Shown here in pieces: positions 1 to 7,740 of a stretch of 21,702 bases of DNA; position 1 is the first letter of the stretch; each line of letters opens with the position of its first letter. The position numbers were made by a program, and so were the translations under genes. The notes beneath the pieces are model-generated. The model was not told the DNA's origin. It saw nothing but the letters and a program-made list of their open reading frames with translations, and made no database searches. Origin of the DNA: Alphaproteobacteria bacterium (GTDB lineage Bacteria > Pseudomonadota > Alphaproteobacteria > UBA7887). The DNA is taken from positions 1 to 21,702 of the forward strand of contig JANQOH010000243.1 in assembly GCA_028289725.1 (NCBI GenBank), read 5' to 3'.

Positions 1-1
1 C

Positions 2-247
2 GAAAAATTTGGCAATGCCGCCACTTTCATCGAGATGGTCCGGGGTGGTTATCGACCGGTTTATCGGCCGAGCGACGTGGCCTTCCGCGACATAGACACG
101 AGTGGCACGCTGCCAATCCAGGAAGTTTTGGTGGTTGGCCCCGACGGTCGAAGTTTCGTCGCGCACTATCCCATGCAACAGCAGCCCGACGGATCATGGC
201 TGATCGCCGGGTGTTTTCTTTCCCTCTTCGAAGGTGAGTCGACCTAA
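2..247 (+). CDS. DUF4864-type protein, C-terminal part (truncated by window edge)
   Basis: The reading frame is open from the window edge at base 2 to a TAA at 245-247, so only the last 81 residues are visible. The visible part contains MVRGGYRPVYRPSDVAF, a QEVLVVGPDG stretch and a terminal DGSWLIAGCFL. This pattern (a met-val-x-x-gly-tyr turn, then a closing pDGsW-I-x-G-C-x-L strand) is what I recall for DUF4864 proteins, small proteins of unknown function. The ATG at 35 is internal to the domain and is not the true start. The gene converges on panC with only 16 bases between the stops, so no separate terminator fits there. The family call is from memory of the motif and was not searched. 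Confidence 0.65.
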   Translation, partial: EKFGNAATFIEMVRGGYRPVYRPSDVAFRDIDTSGTLPIQEVLVVGPDGRSFVAHYPMQQQPDGSWLIAGCFLSLFEGEST

Positions 248-263
248 AACAGGGCGCGGCGGC

Positions 264-1151
264 TCAGCCGTCTCCGATCGGCACATTGTCGATCAAGCGC
301 GCTTCGCCCAGAAACGCCGCGGCAAACATGCGCGCGGGCGCATCGAGCCCGACCATCGGGGTCAAGGTCGCCGCCTCGCGCGCCTCGAAATAATCGACTT
401 TGTCGAAACCGGCGTTCAGCAGCGCCGCGCGCCCCTCCGCCTCGACCTCGCCGATCGATGCGCCGCCGGCGATCCGTTCCGCGGCGCGGCACAGCTCGCC
501 ATAAAGCGTCGGCGCGACAGCGCGCTGTTTCGGCGACAATTTGACGTTGCGCGATGAAATCGCCAGCCCATCCGACTCCCGGACCGTCGGCACGGGAACG
601 ATCCGAACGGGAATGTCGAGATCGCGCACCAGGCGCCGCACGACCTGAAGCTGCTGAAAATCCTTCTCACCAAACATCGCGTCGTCGGCTTGGCACTGCA
701 GCAACAATTTGGTGACCACGGTGGAGACGCCATCGAAGTGGCCCGGACGCGACGCACCGCAAAGCCCATCGGTCAGATCGGCAACCAGAACGCTTGTCGC
801 AAAGCCCGGCGGATACATCTCGCGCGCCAGCGGCGTAAAGGCGGCGTCCGTGCGGGCTTCTTCAAGTTTGGCGAGATCGCCGGACAGGTCGCGCGGATAG
901 GTGTCGAAGTCTTCGTTCTCGCCGAACTGCTTGGGATTGACGAAGATGGTCACAACAACCCGGTCACACCGGGCCTGCGCCGCCTCGATCATGGCGATGT
1001 GCGCGCGGTGCAGGAAGCCCATGGTCGGGACCACGGCGACGGTCAGGCCAGCGGCCCGCCATTTTGCAACGCACGCACGCAAATCCGCCACCGTCTCGAA
1101 TATCTGGACCTGCGTGTCGGCCGCAGATTTCCTGGCTTTCTCACCAGACAT
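264..1151 (-). CDS. panC: Pantoate--beta-alanine ligase (pantothenate synthetase)
   Basis: This enzyme joins pantoate and beta-alanine with ATP, via a pantoyl-adenylate, in the last step of pantothenate (coenzyme A precursor) synthesis in the cytoplasm. The 295-residue product has the family landmarks in order: VPTMGFLHRAH (residues 41-51), FVNPKQF (70-76), DGLCGASRPGHFDGV (128-142), MFGEKDFQQLQ (159-169) and ISSRNVKLS (198-206). The ATG at 1151 is preferred over an in-frame GTG at 1160 because an AGGG lies 8 bases upstream of it. Two signature positions are unusual: the HxGH nucleotide-binding motif is H48-R-A50-H51, with Ala for Gly, and the usual MSSRN reads ISSRN. Length and overall motif order are normal, so I expect a working enzyme. 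It is transcribed divergently from the gamma-glutamyltransferase gene. No panB is adjacent. Confidence 0.97.
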   Translation of the reverse strand: MSGEKARKSAADTQVQIFETVADLRACVAKWRAAGLTVAVVPTMGFLHRAHIAMIEAAQARCDRVVVTIFVNPKQFGENEDFDTYPRDLSGDLAKLEEARTDAAFTPLAREMYPPGFATSVLVADLTDGLCGASRPGHFDGVSTVVTKLLLQCQADDAMFGEKDFQQLQVVRRLVRDLDIPVRIVPVPTVRESDGLAISSRNVKLSPKQRAVAPTLYGELCRAAERIAGGASIGEVEAEGRAALLNAGFDKVDYFEAREAATLTPMVGLDAPARMFAAAFLGEARLIDNVPIGDG

Positions 1152-1164
1152 GGCTGGCACCCTA

Positions 1165-1186
1165 GACCCGGGTGTCGGTTCGGGTC
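1165..1186. repeat. Inverted repeat in the panC-ggt divergent promoter region
   Basis: GACCCG (1165-1170) and CGGGTC (1181-1186) are perfect 6-base arms around a 10-base spacer, just upstream of panC in the 115-base region shared by the two divergent genes. The left arm also overlaps an 8-base palindrome, ACCCGGGT (1166-1173). It could be an operator, or a hairpin in the panC leader, or chance in GC-rich DNA. Confidence 0.25.
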
Positions 1187-1266
1187 AATGCCCAAAAATT
1201 GCGCTGCAACATGCCGGTTTTTGCCGCCGGTTTGCCACCGCGCCAGGGCCGCATAGGATGGCCGGC

Positions 1267-3051
1267 ATGAAACGACTCAGACGACGCGGCCCGGCGAGAC
1301 CGCAGCACATCCTCGCGGCGACCATCTTTCTGCTCGCCACGCCAATCGCCGCTTATGCATCGGATCAAGACATCCAACCCGAAGTGGGGACCGGAACCGC
1401 ACAACAGACCGGCGCCATAGCAGAGCAAGACATGGTCGTTGCCGCCAATCCGCACGCCGCCAAGGCCGGCGCGGCGATCCTTGCCGAGGGCGGCAGCGCC
1501 GTCGATGCCGCGATCGCGATGCAGTTGGTGCTTAATTTGGTCGAGCCGCAATCCTCCGGCATCGGGGGCGGCGCGTTTTTGCTTCATTATCAGGCCGATA
1601 CCGGTGCGGTCGCGTCCTATGACGGCCGCGAGACAGCCCCGGCTGGCGCGACCGAGGATATGTTCCTCAATCCCGACGGCAGCCGGCCCGGCTATCTGGA
1701 AGCCCTGGTTGGCGGCGAGTCGGTCGGCGCACCGGGTTTGTTGCGTATGTTGGAAATGGCGCACGAAGCCCACGGCCGTCTGCCCTGGTCTCGCTTGTTT
1801 GAACCGGCCATCGCCCTTGCGGAAAGCGGCTTCGCGATCAGCCCGCGTCTCAACAATTTGGCCGGCCGCGTGCCGACGATTCAGGACATGCCGGCGGTGG
1901 CGCACTATCTCCTCGACGGTTCCGGCCAGCCCAAAGCCGTCGGCACGATTCTGCGCAACCAAACATTCGCCGACAGCCTGAGACAGATCGCCGAAGGCGG
2001 CGCCGATGTGTTCTACACCGGTGATATCGCCGCGGACATCGCGGCCGCCGTGCAACACGCCCGCGTCAACCCGGGCACCTTAAGCGTGCAAGACATTGCG
2101 GGGTACCAAGCGAAGCAGCGGCCGGCTGTCTGCATGCCATATCGCGCCTATCGGATCTGCGGCATGGGACCGCCGAGTTCCGGCGGCATCACGGTGCTGC
2201 AAATTCTCGGACTTCTGGCCCCCTTCGAACTATCGGCGGTCGCGCCCGATTCGGTCGAGGCCGTGCACCTGTTCGCCGAAGCCAACCGCCTCGCCTACGC
2301 CGACCGCGATCTGTACATCGCGGATCCGGATTTCGTCGACGTACCGGTTAGCGGCTTAATCGACGCGGACTATCTGCGTGCCCGGTCGCGCCTGATCGAC
2401 CCGTCAAACGTGGCCGACGACGCTGTCGCCGGCGTGCCGCCTGGGGCCCAAGACGCCAATCTCGCGCCGGCGCGGTCGCCCGAATTGCCGGCCACATCAC
2501 ACCTCAGCGTCGTCGACCGCGATGGGAACGCGGCCGCGCTGACGACCAGCATCGAATTTGCGTTCGGCTCAGCCTTGATGGTGCGCGGTTTTCTGCTCAA
2601 CAACCAACTCACCGACTTTTCATTCACGCCCGAACGCGATGGCCGCGCCGTGGCCAATCGCGTCGAGCCCGGTAAACGGCCGCGCAGTTCCATGGCGCCG
2701 ACCCTGGTCTTCGATGCGCAAGACCGTTTGGTCTTGGTTGTCGGTTCGCCCGGCGGCTCGCGGATCATTTGTTATGTCGCGAAAACTCTGGTGGCCGTGC
2801 TCGATTGGGATCTCGATATACAAGCGGCCGTGGACTTGCCGCACCGGTGCAATCGCGGCGGGGCCACCGAGGTCGAGCAGGACAGCGCGCTCGAATCTCT
2901 CGAAGCGGCTCTGGGCGATCGCGGGCACACGATCAGAATACGCGACATGAACAGCGGCATTCACGCCATCCATATTCGCTATGACACAGGGCGCCCGGTG
3001 CTGCACGGCGCCGCCGATCCACGCCGCGAAGGACAGGCGATCGGGCGCTAG
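1267..3051 (+). CDS. ggt: Gamma-glutamyltransferase (glutathione hydrolase proenzyme), exported
   Basis: This enzyme cleaves or transfers the gamma-glutamyl group of glutathione and related peptides, normally in the periplasm. The 594-residue product starts with a basic stretch (MKRLRRRG) and a hydrophobic segment ending AAYA before Ser-Asp, a typical Sec signal peptide. The large-subunit part has the GGSAVDAAIAMQLVLNLVEP and SSGIGGGAFLLHY signatures. The autocatalytic cleavage site is present as ATSHLSVVDRDGNAAALTTS, with Thr410 the expected new N-terminal nucleophile of the small subunit. GSPGGSRI, the conserved Gly-rich loop, follows. The ATG at 1267 is chosen because AGGA (1255-1258) sits 8 bases upstream. 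The ATG at 1258 overlaps that site, and the frame continues open back into panC antisense. Family and role are secure. The physiological substrate in this organism is not known. Confidence 0.95.
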   Translation: MKRLRRRGPARPQHILAATIFLLATPIAAYASDQDIQPEVGTGTAQQTGAIAEQDMVVAANPHAAKAGAAILAEGGSAVDAAIAMQLVLNLVEPQSSGIGGGAFLLHYQADTGAVASYDGRETAPAGATEDMFLNPDGSRPGYLEALVGGESVGAPGLLRMLEMAHEAHGRLPWSRLFEPAIALAESGFAISPRLNNLAGRVPTIQDMPAVAHYLLDGSGQPKAVGTILRNQTFADSLRQIAEGGADVFYTGDIAADIAAAVQHARVNPGTLSVQDIAGYQAKQRPAVCMPYRAYRICGMGPPSSGGITVLQILGLLAPFELSAVAPDSVEAVHLFAEANRLAYADRDLYIADPDFVDVPVSGLIDADYLRARSRLIDPSNVADDAVAGVPPGAQDANLAPARSPELPATSHLSVVDRDGNAAALTTSIEFAFGSALMVRGFLLNNQLTDFSFTPERDGRAVANRVEPGKRPRSSMAPTLVFDAQDRLVLVVGSPGGSRIICYVAKTLVAVLDWDLDIQAAVDLPHRCNRGGATEVEQDSALESLEAALGDRGHTIRIRDMNSGIHAIHIRYDTGRPVLHGAADPRREGQAIGR

Positions 3052-3363
3052 GCCGATTCGGCGCGTGGCGCGCGCGAACGAACATTTCGCGCTCAATGTC
3101 ATTGTGCGTGCAAAGGCCCGACACCATAAATTGGGTGTCAAAATGCGTAGGCATACAATCGATTTGGTGGATTGTGTGGATATCGGGGATAACCGCGTTG
3201 GTGGCGTTGACTCTCGAACTTTCCACGCACACGATCCGAACCAGCGTTGATCCGGTCCTTCGTATCATACGGCAGCGATCGGGGAGCGGCGCGGTCCGTC
3301 GAAAGTCGACATTGGTCTACTCGATTTCGAACGGAATTTCGCGCTGACGGGGACCGCCGGACG

Positions 3364-3407
3364 TTAGGCCCGGTTCGCCGGGTCCTAATAGGCGGAGACC
3401 GCCCCTA
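3364..3407. other. Two tandem stem-loops, the first with a TTCG loop
   Basis: The first hairpin has a 10-base-pair stem, TTAGGCCCGG (3364-3373) against CCGGGTCCTAA (3378-3388), with a single bulged T at 3383 and the tetraloop TTCG. The second starts immediately after: GGCGG (3391-3395) against CCGCC (3399-3403) with loop AGA. The sequence GGGGACCGCC just upstream (3350-3359) could pair with 3391-3395 instead, so alternative folds are possible. This could be part of a small RNA or a terminator-like structure downstream of ggt. There is no T-run directly after it. Confidence 0.4.
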
Positions 3408-3626
3408 CCGTCGTCGCCGCGCGCGCAGTGCGACGATGGGCCGAAATCCCGCAACGGCGGCAAATCCGTTGCTCGGGGACTGGAAGCGGTTGCTGAGCCG
3501 CAGCTGGTCGAGGACCGGGGACGTGCGCCGATGACTCTCCGGCCCAACTATCGGCAGCCAGTTCGATTTGGCGCCGTACGTCGCCTCGGCGGCAGGAGCG
3601 AGGAATCGATTTGGTCACGTGCGGGG

Positions 3627-3660
3627 CGCCGAGCGTAAGCTCGGCGTCCTTGCCGTTTTT
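3627..3660. terminator. Hairpin with GTAA loop near the sensor kinase stop, possible terminator
   Basis: CGCCGAGC (3627-3634) and GCTCGGCG (3639-3646) form a perfect 8-base-pair stem around GTAA, a GNRA-class loop when read on the plus strand. On the plus strand a TTTTT run follows at 3656-3660, nine bases after the stem. On the minus strand the hairpin lies 22 bases after the sensor kinase stop but has no T-run. It may end minus-strand transcription imperfectly, or end an unannotated plus-strand transcript. Confidence 0.35.
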
Positions 3661-3668
3661 GGCCGCCC

Positions 3669-5069
3669 TTAGTCCGCCGGCAGCGTGAGCCGAAAGCGGG
3701 TGCCGTCGGCGCCGGTTTCCGCCAGCGTGATGTCGCCACCGTGCAAACGCATGTTTTCGCGCGCAATCGCCAAACCCAATCCCGATCCGCCTGGTCGCGC
3801 CGAACCGGCGAAAGGCTGGAACAGATTGGCCTGCGCTTTCTCAGGAATACCCGGCCCGTTGTCGACAACGTCAATGACGATCTCGTCATTGTCGCGGCGC
3901 GCCGAAATGCAAATGCGACCACCGTTTGGCATGGCGTCCAACGCGTTACGCGAAAGATTCTGAAACACGCGGAAAAGTTGGATATGGTCCGCCGTGACCT
4001 CGATGTCAGCCGGAACTTCGTTAACCCAATCGATTTTCACATCGGTGTCCATCGCGACGATTTCCGCGACATCATCGATCATCCGATGGAGTGAAAACCG
4101 CGCCGGCTCAAGTTCCGGTTCATCCGATTGCGCGTAATCCAGTGTCCGGCTGCACAGTGCGACGGCACGGTCCATTGCGGAAACCAAGCGCGGCGTGACC
4201 TTTTGAACCGCCGGATCTTCGCTTTGCGCCAGGCTGTCAGATGCAATCATTGCCGTAGCAAGTGTGTTGCGGAGATCGTGGTTCACTTTCCCCATGGCTG
4301 AACCGAGTGCCGCGAGTCTTGTTTTTTGCAGCAGTGCACGGCGAAGATCGCGCTGCATATCGCTCAGACTTTTCTGCGCGAGGCCGATCTCGTCACTTCG
4401 GTTCGTATCCGCGATTTGGCTCCCCCGATCTTCCGGGTTCTTGCGGAAGCGCGCCAAATTCGCGGTGATTGTGCGCAATGGACCGATCATCAACCATTGC
4501 AGACTGACAAACACCGACGATGCCGTCAGCAATGAGAGGATGATCGACAAAGTCAGGATACGATTCGAAAAGTCGCGCATCGACTTGTAGAGGTCGCCTT
4601 GGCCAAACACCACCTCAACCACCGTGCCCGGCGCCATCCGCGATTCGTCCAGCACTCGAATGGTCTTGTCCTTGCCGTCGATCATCACGTCAAAGGCATC
4701 AAAGATGAGTTCGACGGGACCCGACTCGCGCAGATCGAAAGTGTCGTCGACGGGCGGCGGCATATCGACAGACATCATGAAGCTCGACCGTGCCGGCGTA
4801 CGTAGCACGACCGCATCCACCATGGCGTGGCCCAGCATCCGCGCCTCCAGTTCAGGCTGAAGCTGGCCGCGCGGCGCAGCCTCGAGCGCGAGTGTCGCAA
4901 GGTGTCCCGCCTCGACGCGCTCGTGCAAGTAGGCCAAGCGGTATCGCGCGATCGACGGCACATAGATCAGCACCTCGCCGAGCAAGACAAACAGCACCGT
5001 CAGCAGCAACAAGCGCCCGGAGAGACTGCGCCAAAACGGCACGCGCACAGTGGTTCCTGTTTCAGCCAT
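3669..5069 (-). CDS. Membrane sensor histidine kinase (HAMP-HisKA-HATPase), orphan
   Basis: This 466-residue inner-membrane kinase would autophosphorylate a histidine in response to an envelope signal and pass the phosphate to a response regulator. Visible parts: a first membrane segment (about 18-40), a periplasmic domain of about 130 residues with no family I recognise, and a second membrane segment (about 171-195). A HAMP linker follows, with SDEIGLAQKSL near 225-235. The phosphoacceptor box is KVNHDLRNTLA, with His264. The ATP-binding N-box is FQNLSRNALDAM (369-380), G1 is DNGPGI (403-408) and G2 is GSGLGLAIA (428-436). No response regulator is adjacent. It lies 62 bases behind the FAD oxidoreductase gene and on the same strand, so it is probably the last gene of the msrP operon. 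Kinase identity is firm; signal and partner are unknown. Confidence 0.93.
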   Translation of the reverse strand: MAETGTTVRVPFWRSLSGRLLLLTVLFVLLGEVLIYVPSIARYRLAYLHERVEAGHLATLALEAAPRGQLQPELEARMLGHAMVDAVVLRTPARSSFMMSVDMPPPVDDTFDLRESGPVELIFDAFDVMIDGKDKTIRVLDESRMAPGTVVEVVFGQGDLYKSMRDFSNRILTLSIILSLLTASSVFVSLQWLMIGPLRTITANLARFRKNPEDRGSQIADTNRSDEIGLAQKSLSDMQRDLRRALLQKTRLAALGSAMGKVNHDLRNTLATAMIASDSLAQSEDPAVQKVTPRLVSAMDRAVALCSRTLDYAQSDEPELEPARFSLHRMIDDVAEIVAMDTDVKIDWVNEVPADIEVTADHIQLFRVFQNLSRNALDAMPNGGRICISARRDNDEIVIDVVDNGPGIPEKAQANLFQPFAGSARPGGSGLGLAIARENMRLHGGDITLAETGADGTRFRLTLPAD

Positions 5070-5131
5070 GGGCGGACTATACCAAGCGATCTCGACCTTG
5101 GCTCATCAAGGCCGCGCGATCACGGGTGCGA

Positions 5132-6559
5132 TTACCCGAATTTCAACAAGAACTTGACCAGCCGGCGGGTGCGCGCGCTGAACAGGCTGGGCGTGTAGTA
5201 AGACCCGGCCGCCCGCTTGCTCACTTCCGACAGAGTCGGGTACGGCGCGATAACCGACGCCATGGCACCAATTTTCATGCGCTGATCGACCATCAGGCAC
5301 CAGGGTAAGAGCAGCTCCCCGGCATGGGCGCCGGCGATCGTGGCGCCGAGGATGCGGCCGCGCTTGTCGGTCACCACCTTGATCATGCCCTCGGTTCGGT
5401 GCTCGGCTTGCGCGCGGTCATTTTCCTCATACGGCCAGTGCAAGACCTTGATCGTGTCGCCGTGCGCGTCCCGCGCCGCCGCCTCGGTTAAGCCGACATG
5501 GGCGAGTTCGGGATCGGTATACGTGACCCACGGCACCGCTTGGTATTTCACTTTCGCGGGCAACCGGAACAACGCGCGCCGGATGACGATCCCCGCGTGA
5601 TAGCCGGCCATGTGCGTGAATTGATAAGGACCCGCAACGTCGCCAATCGCGAAGATTTTCCGATTGCTGGTGCGCAGGCCGGCGTCAACAGTGATGCCGC
5701 GTGGACTATGGTCGACGCCCGCCTCTTCCAAGCCAAGTCCTGTCACATTGGCGCTGCGTCCAACCGCGACAAGCAAGTGCGAGCCTTCAAATCGGACCGA
5801 TTGCCCGTTTCGTTCCGCAAGCACCGCGACGCCGCCGTTCGCCGCCTCAACACCGGTCACCTTGGTCTCCGCCTCCAGCGCGACGCCTTCGCCTGCGACT
5901 TGGTTGATCACGATTTGCGCGAGTTCAGGATCGTCCTTGCCGAACAGGCGCGCCATTTCGATCACCGTCACGTCCGCGCCAAGCCGGCGATGCGCTTGCG
6001 CAAGCTCCATGCCGATCGGCCCGCCGCCGATGACGAGCAGATGCGCGGGTCGCTCGCCATTAGAGAAGATCGTTTCATTGGTGAAATATGGCACCTTGTC
6101 CAGGCCCGGGATCGGCGGCACCATTGGCGATGATCCGGTGGCGACGACATACCGTTTCGCGCGGACCCGGTGCTCGCCCGCGACAACCTCGTTCGGGCCC
6201 GTAAAGCGCGCCGCATCGCGTATCACGCGAACGCCAAGACCCTCGAAGCGCTCTACCGAATCGTGTGGCGCGATCGCGGCGATCACGCCTTGAACATGCG
6301 ACCGCACTTGGGTGAAATCGACGTTTGGGGTGACCGCCGCGATGCCGAATTGCGAAGGGTCACGCATGACATGCGCGGCGTGGCCCGCCGCCAACAGGGA
6401 TTTCGACGGCACACAGCCAAAATTAAGGCAATCGCCGCCCATCTCGCCTTTTTCGATCAGCACCACATTGGCGCCCATCTGGCTCGCGCCAGCCGCGACG
6501 CTCAAGCCGCCCGATCCCGCGCCGATAACGCAAATATCGGCGTTCATTGCCTGGCTCAT
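5132..6559 (-). CDS. FAD/NAD(P) disulfide-type oxidoreductase (mercuric reductase/lipoamide dehydrogenase family)
   Basis: The 475-residue product has an N-terminal FAD fold (VIGAGSGGLS, 11-20), the redox-active disulfide in GGDCLNFGCVPSKSLL (Cys44 and Cys49), the second ATGSSP FAD motif, an NAD(P)-binding GGGPIGMELA loop, the IFAIGDVAG FAD motif and a dimerisation domain. In lipoamide dehydrogenase and glutathione reductase the dimer domain carries an HPT-x-SE active-site histidine. Here the motif is YPTLSE with Tyr440, so the protein is unlikely to be a lipoamide dehydrogenase. No mercury-type C-terminal vicinal cysteines are present (the tail ends LLKFG), so mercuric reductase is also doubtful. 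The ATG at 6559 has GGAT upstream; a second ATG at 6547 is possible. It starts 20 bases after msrP and probably shares its transcript. Family certain, substrate unknown. Confidence 0.92.
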   Translation of the reverse strand: MSQAMNADICVIGAGSGGLSVAAGASQMGANVVLIEKGEMGGDCLNFGCVPSKSLLAAGHAAHVMRDPSQFGIAAVTPNVDFTQVRSHVQGVIAAIAPHDSVERFEGLGVRVIRDAARFTGPNEVVAGEHRVRAKRYVVATGSSPMVPPIPGLDKVPYFTNETIFSNGERPAHLLVIGGGPIGMELAQAHRRLGADVTVIEMARLFGKDDPELAQIVINQVAGEGVALEAETKVTGVEAANGGVAVLAERNGQSVRFEGSHLLVAVGRSANVTGLGLEEAGVDHSPRGITVDAGLRTSNRKIFAIGDVAGPYQFTHMAGYHAGIVIRRALFRLPAKVKYQAVPWVTYTDPELAHVGLTEAAARDAHGDTIKVLHWPYEENDRAQAEHRTEGMIKVVTDKRGRILGATIAGAHAGELLLPWCLMVDQRMKIGAMASVIAPYPTLSEVSKRAAGSYYTPSLFSARTRRLVKFLLKFG

Positions 6560-6579
6560 GAAATCCGGCCTATCCGTCT

Positions 6580-7542
6580 TCAGAAGTAGATTTTGTCCGC
6601 GTCCATCCCGTCGTAGAGATGGCTGACAAATTCACCGTAGCCATTGTACAGGCGCGTCGGGATGTGTTTTCCGGTGCCAAGCAGTTTCTCGGTCGCTTGG
6701 CTCCAATCCGGAAACGGAACATCGGGATTTACGTTCGCCCAAAAGCCATACAACTCGTCATTGATCGTGTTCCAAAACGTCGCCGGCTGACTATCGGTGA
6801 AACTGATTCGCACGATCGACTTGATCGATTTGAACCCGTATTTCCACGGTACGACCAATCGTATCGGCGCGCCGTTCTGGTTCTTTAGCGGTTTGCCGTA
6901 AAGACCCGTCGAGATGAAGGCGAGTTCGTTGGTCGCCTCGGCCATCGTCAGACCTTCGGTATACGGCCACGGGAACCAGCTTTGCCGTTGGCCGGGGGCT
7001 TTATACCGGTCCATGAACGTTTCGAACCGCACGTGCGTCGCGCCGGATAGCGGCCGGGCAAAATCGACCAGTGCTTTCAGCGAGAATCCGCTCCAAGGTA
7101 CGATCATCGACCAGGCTTCGACGCATCGGTGCCGGTACAATCGTTCCTCGCGCGGCATTTGCCGCAAAAGATCGTCGACGTTGATCTCAAAGGGCTCTTC
7201 GATCAAACCGTCAAAGGCCACGGTCCAATCGTCCGTTTTGAGTTTCTGCGCGGCCTTGTAGATTTTTTTGTGCGAGCCGAATTCGTAGAAATTGTTGTAG
7301 GTGTTGACCTGCTGTTCGTCGGACAGCGCGCGCTGAATTTTATAGGTCTCGTTTCGCGTAAACGGGTATAGGTCGGCGCCGGGCGGTGCCGCGAAGGCGG
7401 ATACCGACGACATCAAGCCGCTTCCCACGGCCGCCGTCCCGGCGGCCATGCCTTGCAGCAACTGGCGGCGGTTCAAATAGGCGGATTCGGGCGTGGCCAC
7501 CGCTTCCGGCAGCTCCCAAGCCCGGGAATTTTTGACCAGCAA
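6580..7542 (-). CDS. msrP: Periplasmic methionine-sulfoxide reductase catalytic subunit MsrP (YedY)
   Basis: MsrP is a molybdopterin enzyme that is exported folded by the Tat system and repairs oxidised methionines in periplasmic proteins. The product shows the family's short start (AWELPE...TPESAYLNRR), a twin-arginine motif NRRQLLQ followed by a hydrophobic stretch ending AFAA, and the cofactor region RHRCVEAWSMIVPWSG, whose Cys140 is the expected molybdenum ligand. Also present are the KNQNGAPIRLVVPWKYGFKS block and a C-terminal tail typical of the family. There is no ATG before the Tat motif. I place the start at TTG 7542 (320 residues) because GGAGG (minus strand, 7552-7548) lies 5 bases upstream of it; an in-frame TTG at 7554 overlaps that site. 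MsrP normally takes electrons from the heme membrane protein MsrQ, and no msrQ is next to it. The FAD oxidoreductase gene follows after 20 bases. Confidence 0.95.
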   Translation of the reverse strand: MLVKNSRAWELPEAVATPESAYLNRRQLLQGMAAGTAAVGSGLMSSVSAFAAPPGADLYPFTRNETYKIQRALSDEQQVNTYNNFYEFGSHKKIYKAAQKLKTDDWTVAFDGLIEEPFEINVDDLLRQMPREERLYRHRCVEAWSMIVPWSGFSLKALVDFARPLSGATHVRFETFMDRYKAPGQRQSWFPWPYTEGLTMAEATNELAFISTGLYGKPLKNQNGAPIRLVVPWKYGFKSIKSIVRISFTDSQPATFWNTINDELYGFWANVNPDVPFPDWSQATEKLLGTGKHIPTRLYNGYGEFVSHLYDGMDADKIYF

Positions 7543-7590
7543 CACGACCTCCAAGCGCTGTGACGCGGCAATGACCGAAGAGTGGTGCGG

Positions 7591-7607
7591 TTGACACGCA
7601 GGGTCAA
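7591..7607. promoter_or_regulatory. TTGAC-N7-GTCAA palindrome upstream of msrP
   Basis: TTGAC (7591-7595) and GTCAA (7603-7607) form a symmetric site with a 7-base spacer, 49 bases upstream of the proposed msrP start, in the region shared with the divergent hsp20 gene. It has the look of a dimeric repressor or activator site. I do not recognise the cognate regulator. Confidence 0.3.
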
Positions 7608-7675
7608 TCGCCTCGCGCCGATTGCCACCAACTGTGACTGTGCGTGAAACTTCTCACCAAAGCATCACGGCCGCC

Positions 7676-7703
7676 CTTGATGCCGCCCGCGAAACCCCCA
7701 TTT
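7676..7703 (+). promoter_or_regulatory. Sigma-32 (RpoH)-like heat-shock promoter of hsp20
   Basis: CTTGATG (7676-7682) and CCCCATTT (7696-7703) are separated by 13 bases. The known RpoH consensus is CTTGAAA, a spacer of about 13-17 bases, then CCCCATnT, so the -10 half matches fully and the -35 half at five of seven positions. It lies upstream of an Hsp20 gene on the correct strand. A start about 7 bases after the -10 would give a leader of roughly 130 bases. Confidence 0.75.
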
Positions 7704-7740
7704 TAAACATCGCGGCGCCGAATATGGGCCGTGGGCTTAA

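Larger units (their letters stand above)
3052..3668. other. 617-base gene-free stretch between ggt and a sensor kinase gene
   Basis: No credible gene lies here. The reading frames present are rich in rare ATA and AGG codons, lack SD sequences and resemble nothing I recognise. What can be seen is a 6-base inverted repeat GACACC/GGTGTC (3120-3125 and 3134-3139), two adjacent hairpins at 3364-3407, and a GNRA-loop hairpin at 3627-3646. A weak plus-strand promoter-like pair is TTGACT (3207-3212) and CACGAT (3230-3235), 17 bases apart. I did not recognise RNase P RNA, SRP RNA, tmRNA or 6S RNA here. Confidence 0.6.

Noticed and set aside
901..1266. A long N-terminal extension of the gamma-glutamyltransferase frame reaching back to 901
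   Set aside because: The extension is antisense to panC, has no family counterpart, and a signal peptide with a good SD starts at 1267.
3096..3347. An 83-codon plus-strand frame with a hydrophobic stretch that could be a membrane segment
   Set aside because: It has no SD, many ATA and other rare codons, and a third-base composition unlike its neighbours.
5132..6559. Mercuric reductase (merA) as the name of the FAD oxidoreductase
   Set aside because: There is no N-terminal metal-binding domain, no C-terminal cysteine pair, and no other mer genes nearby.
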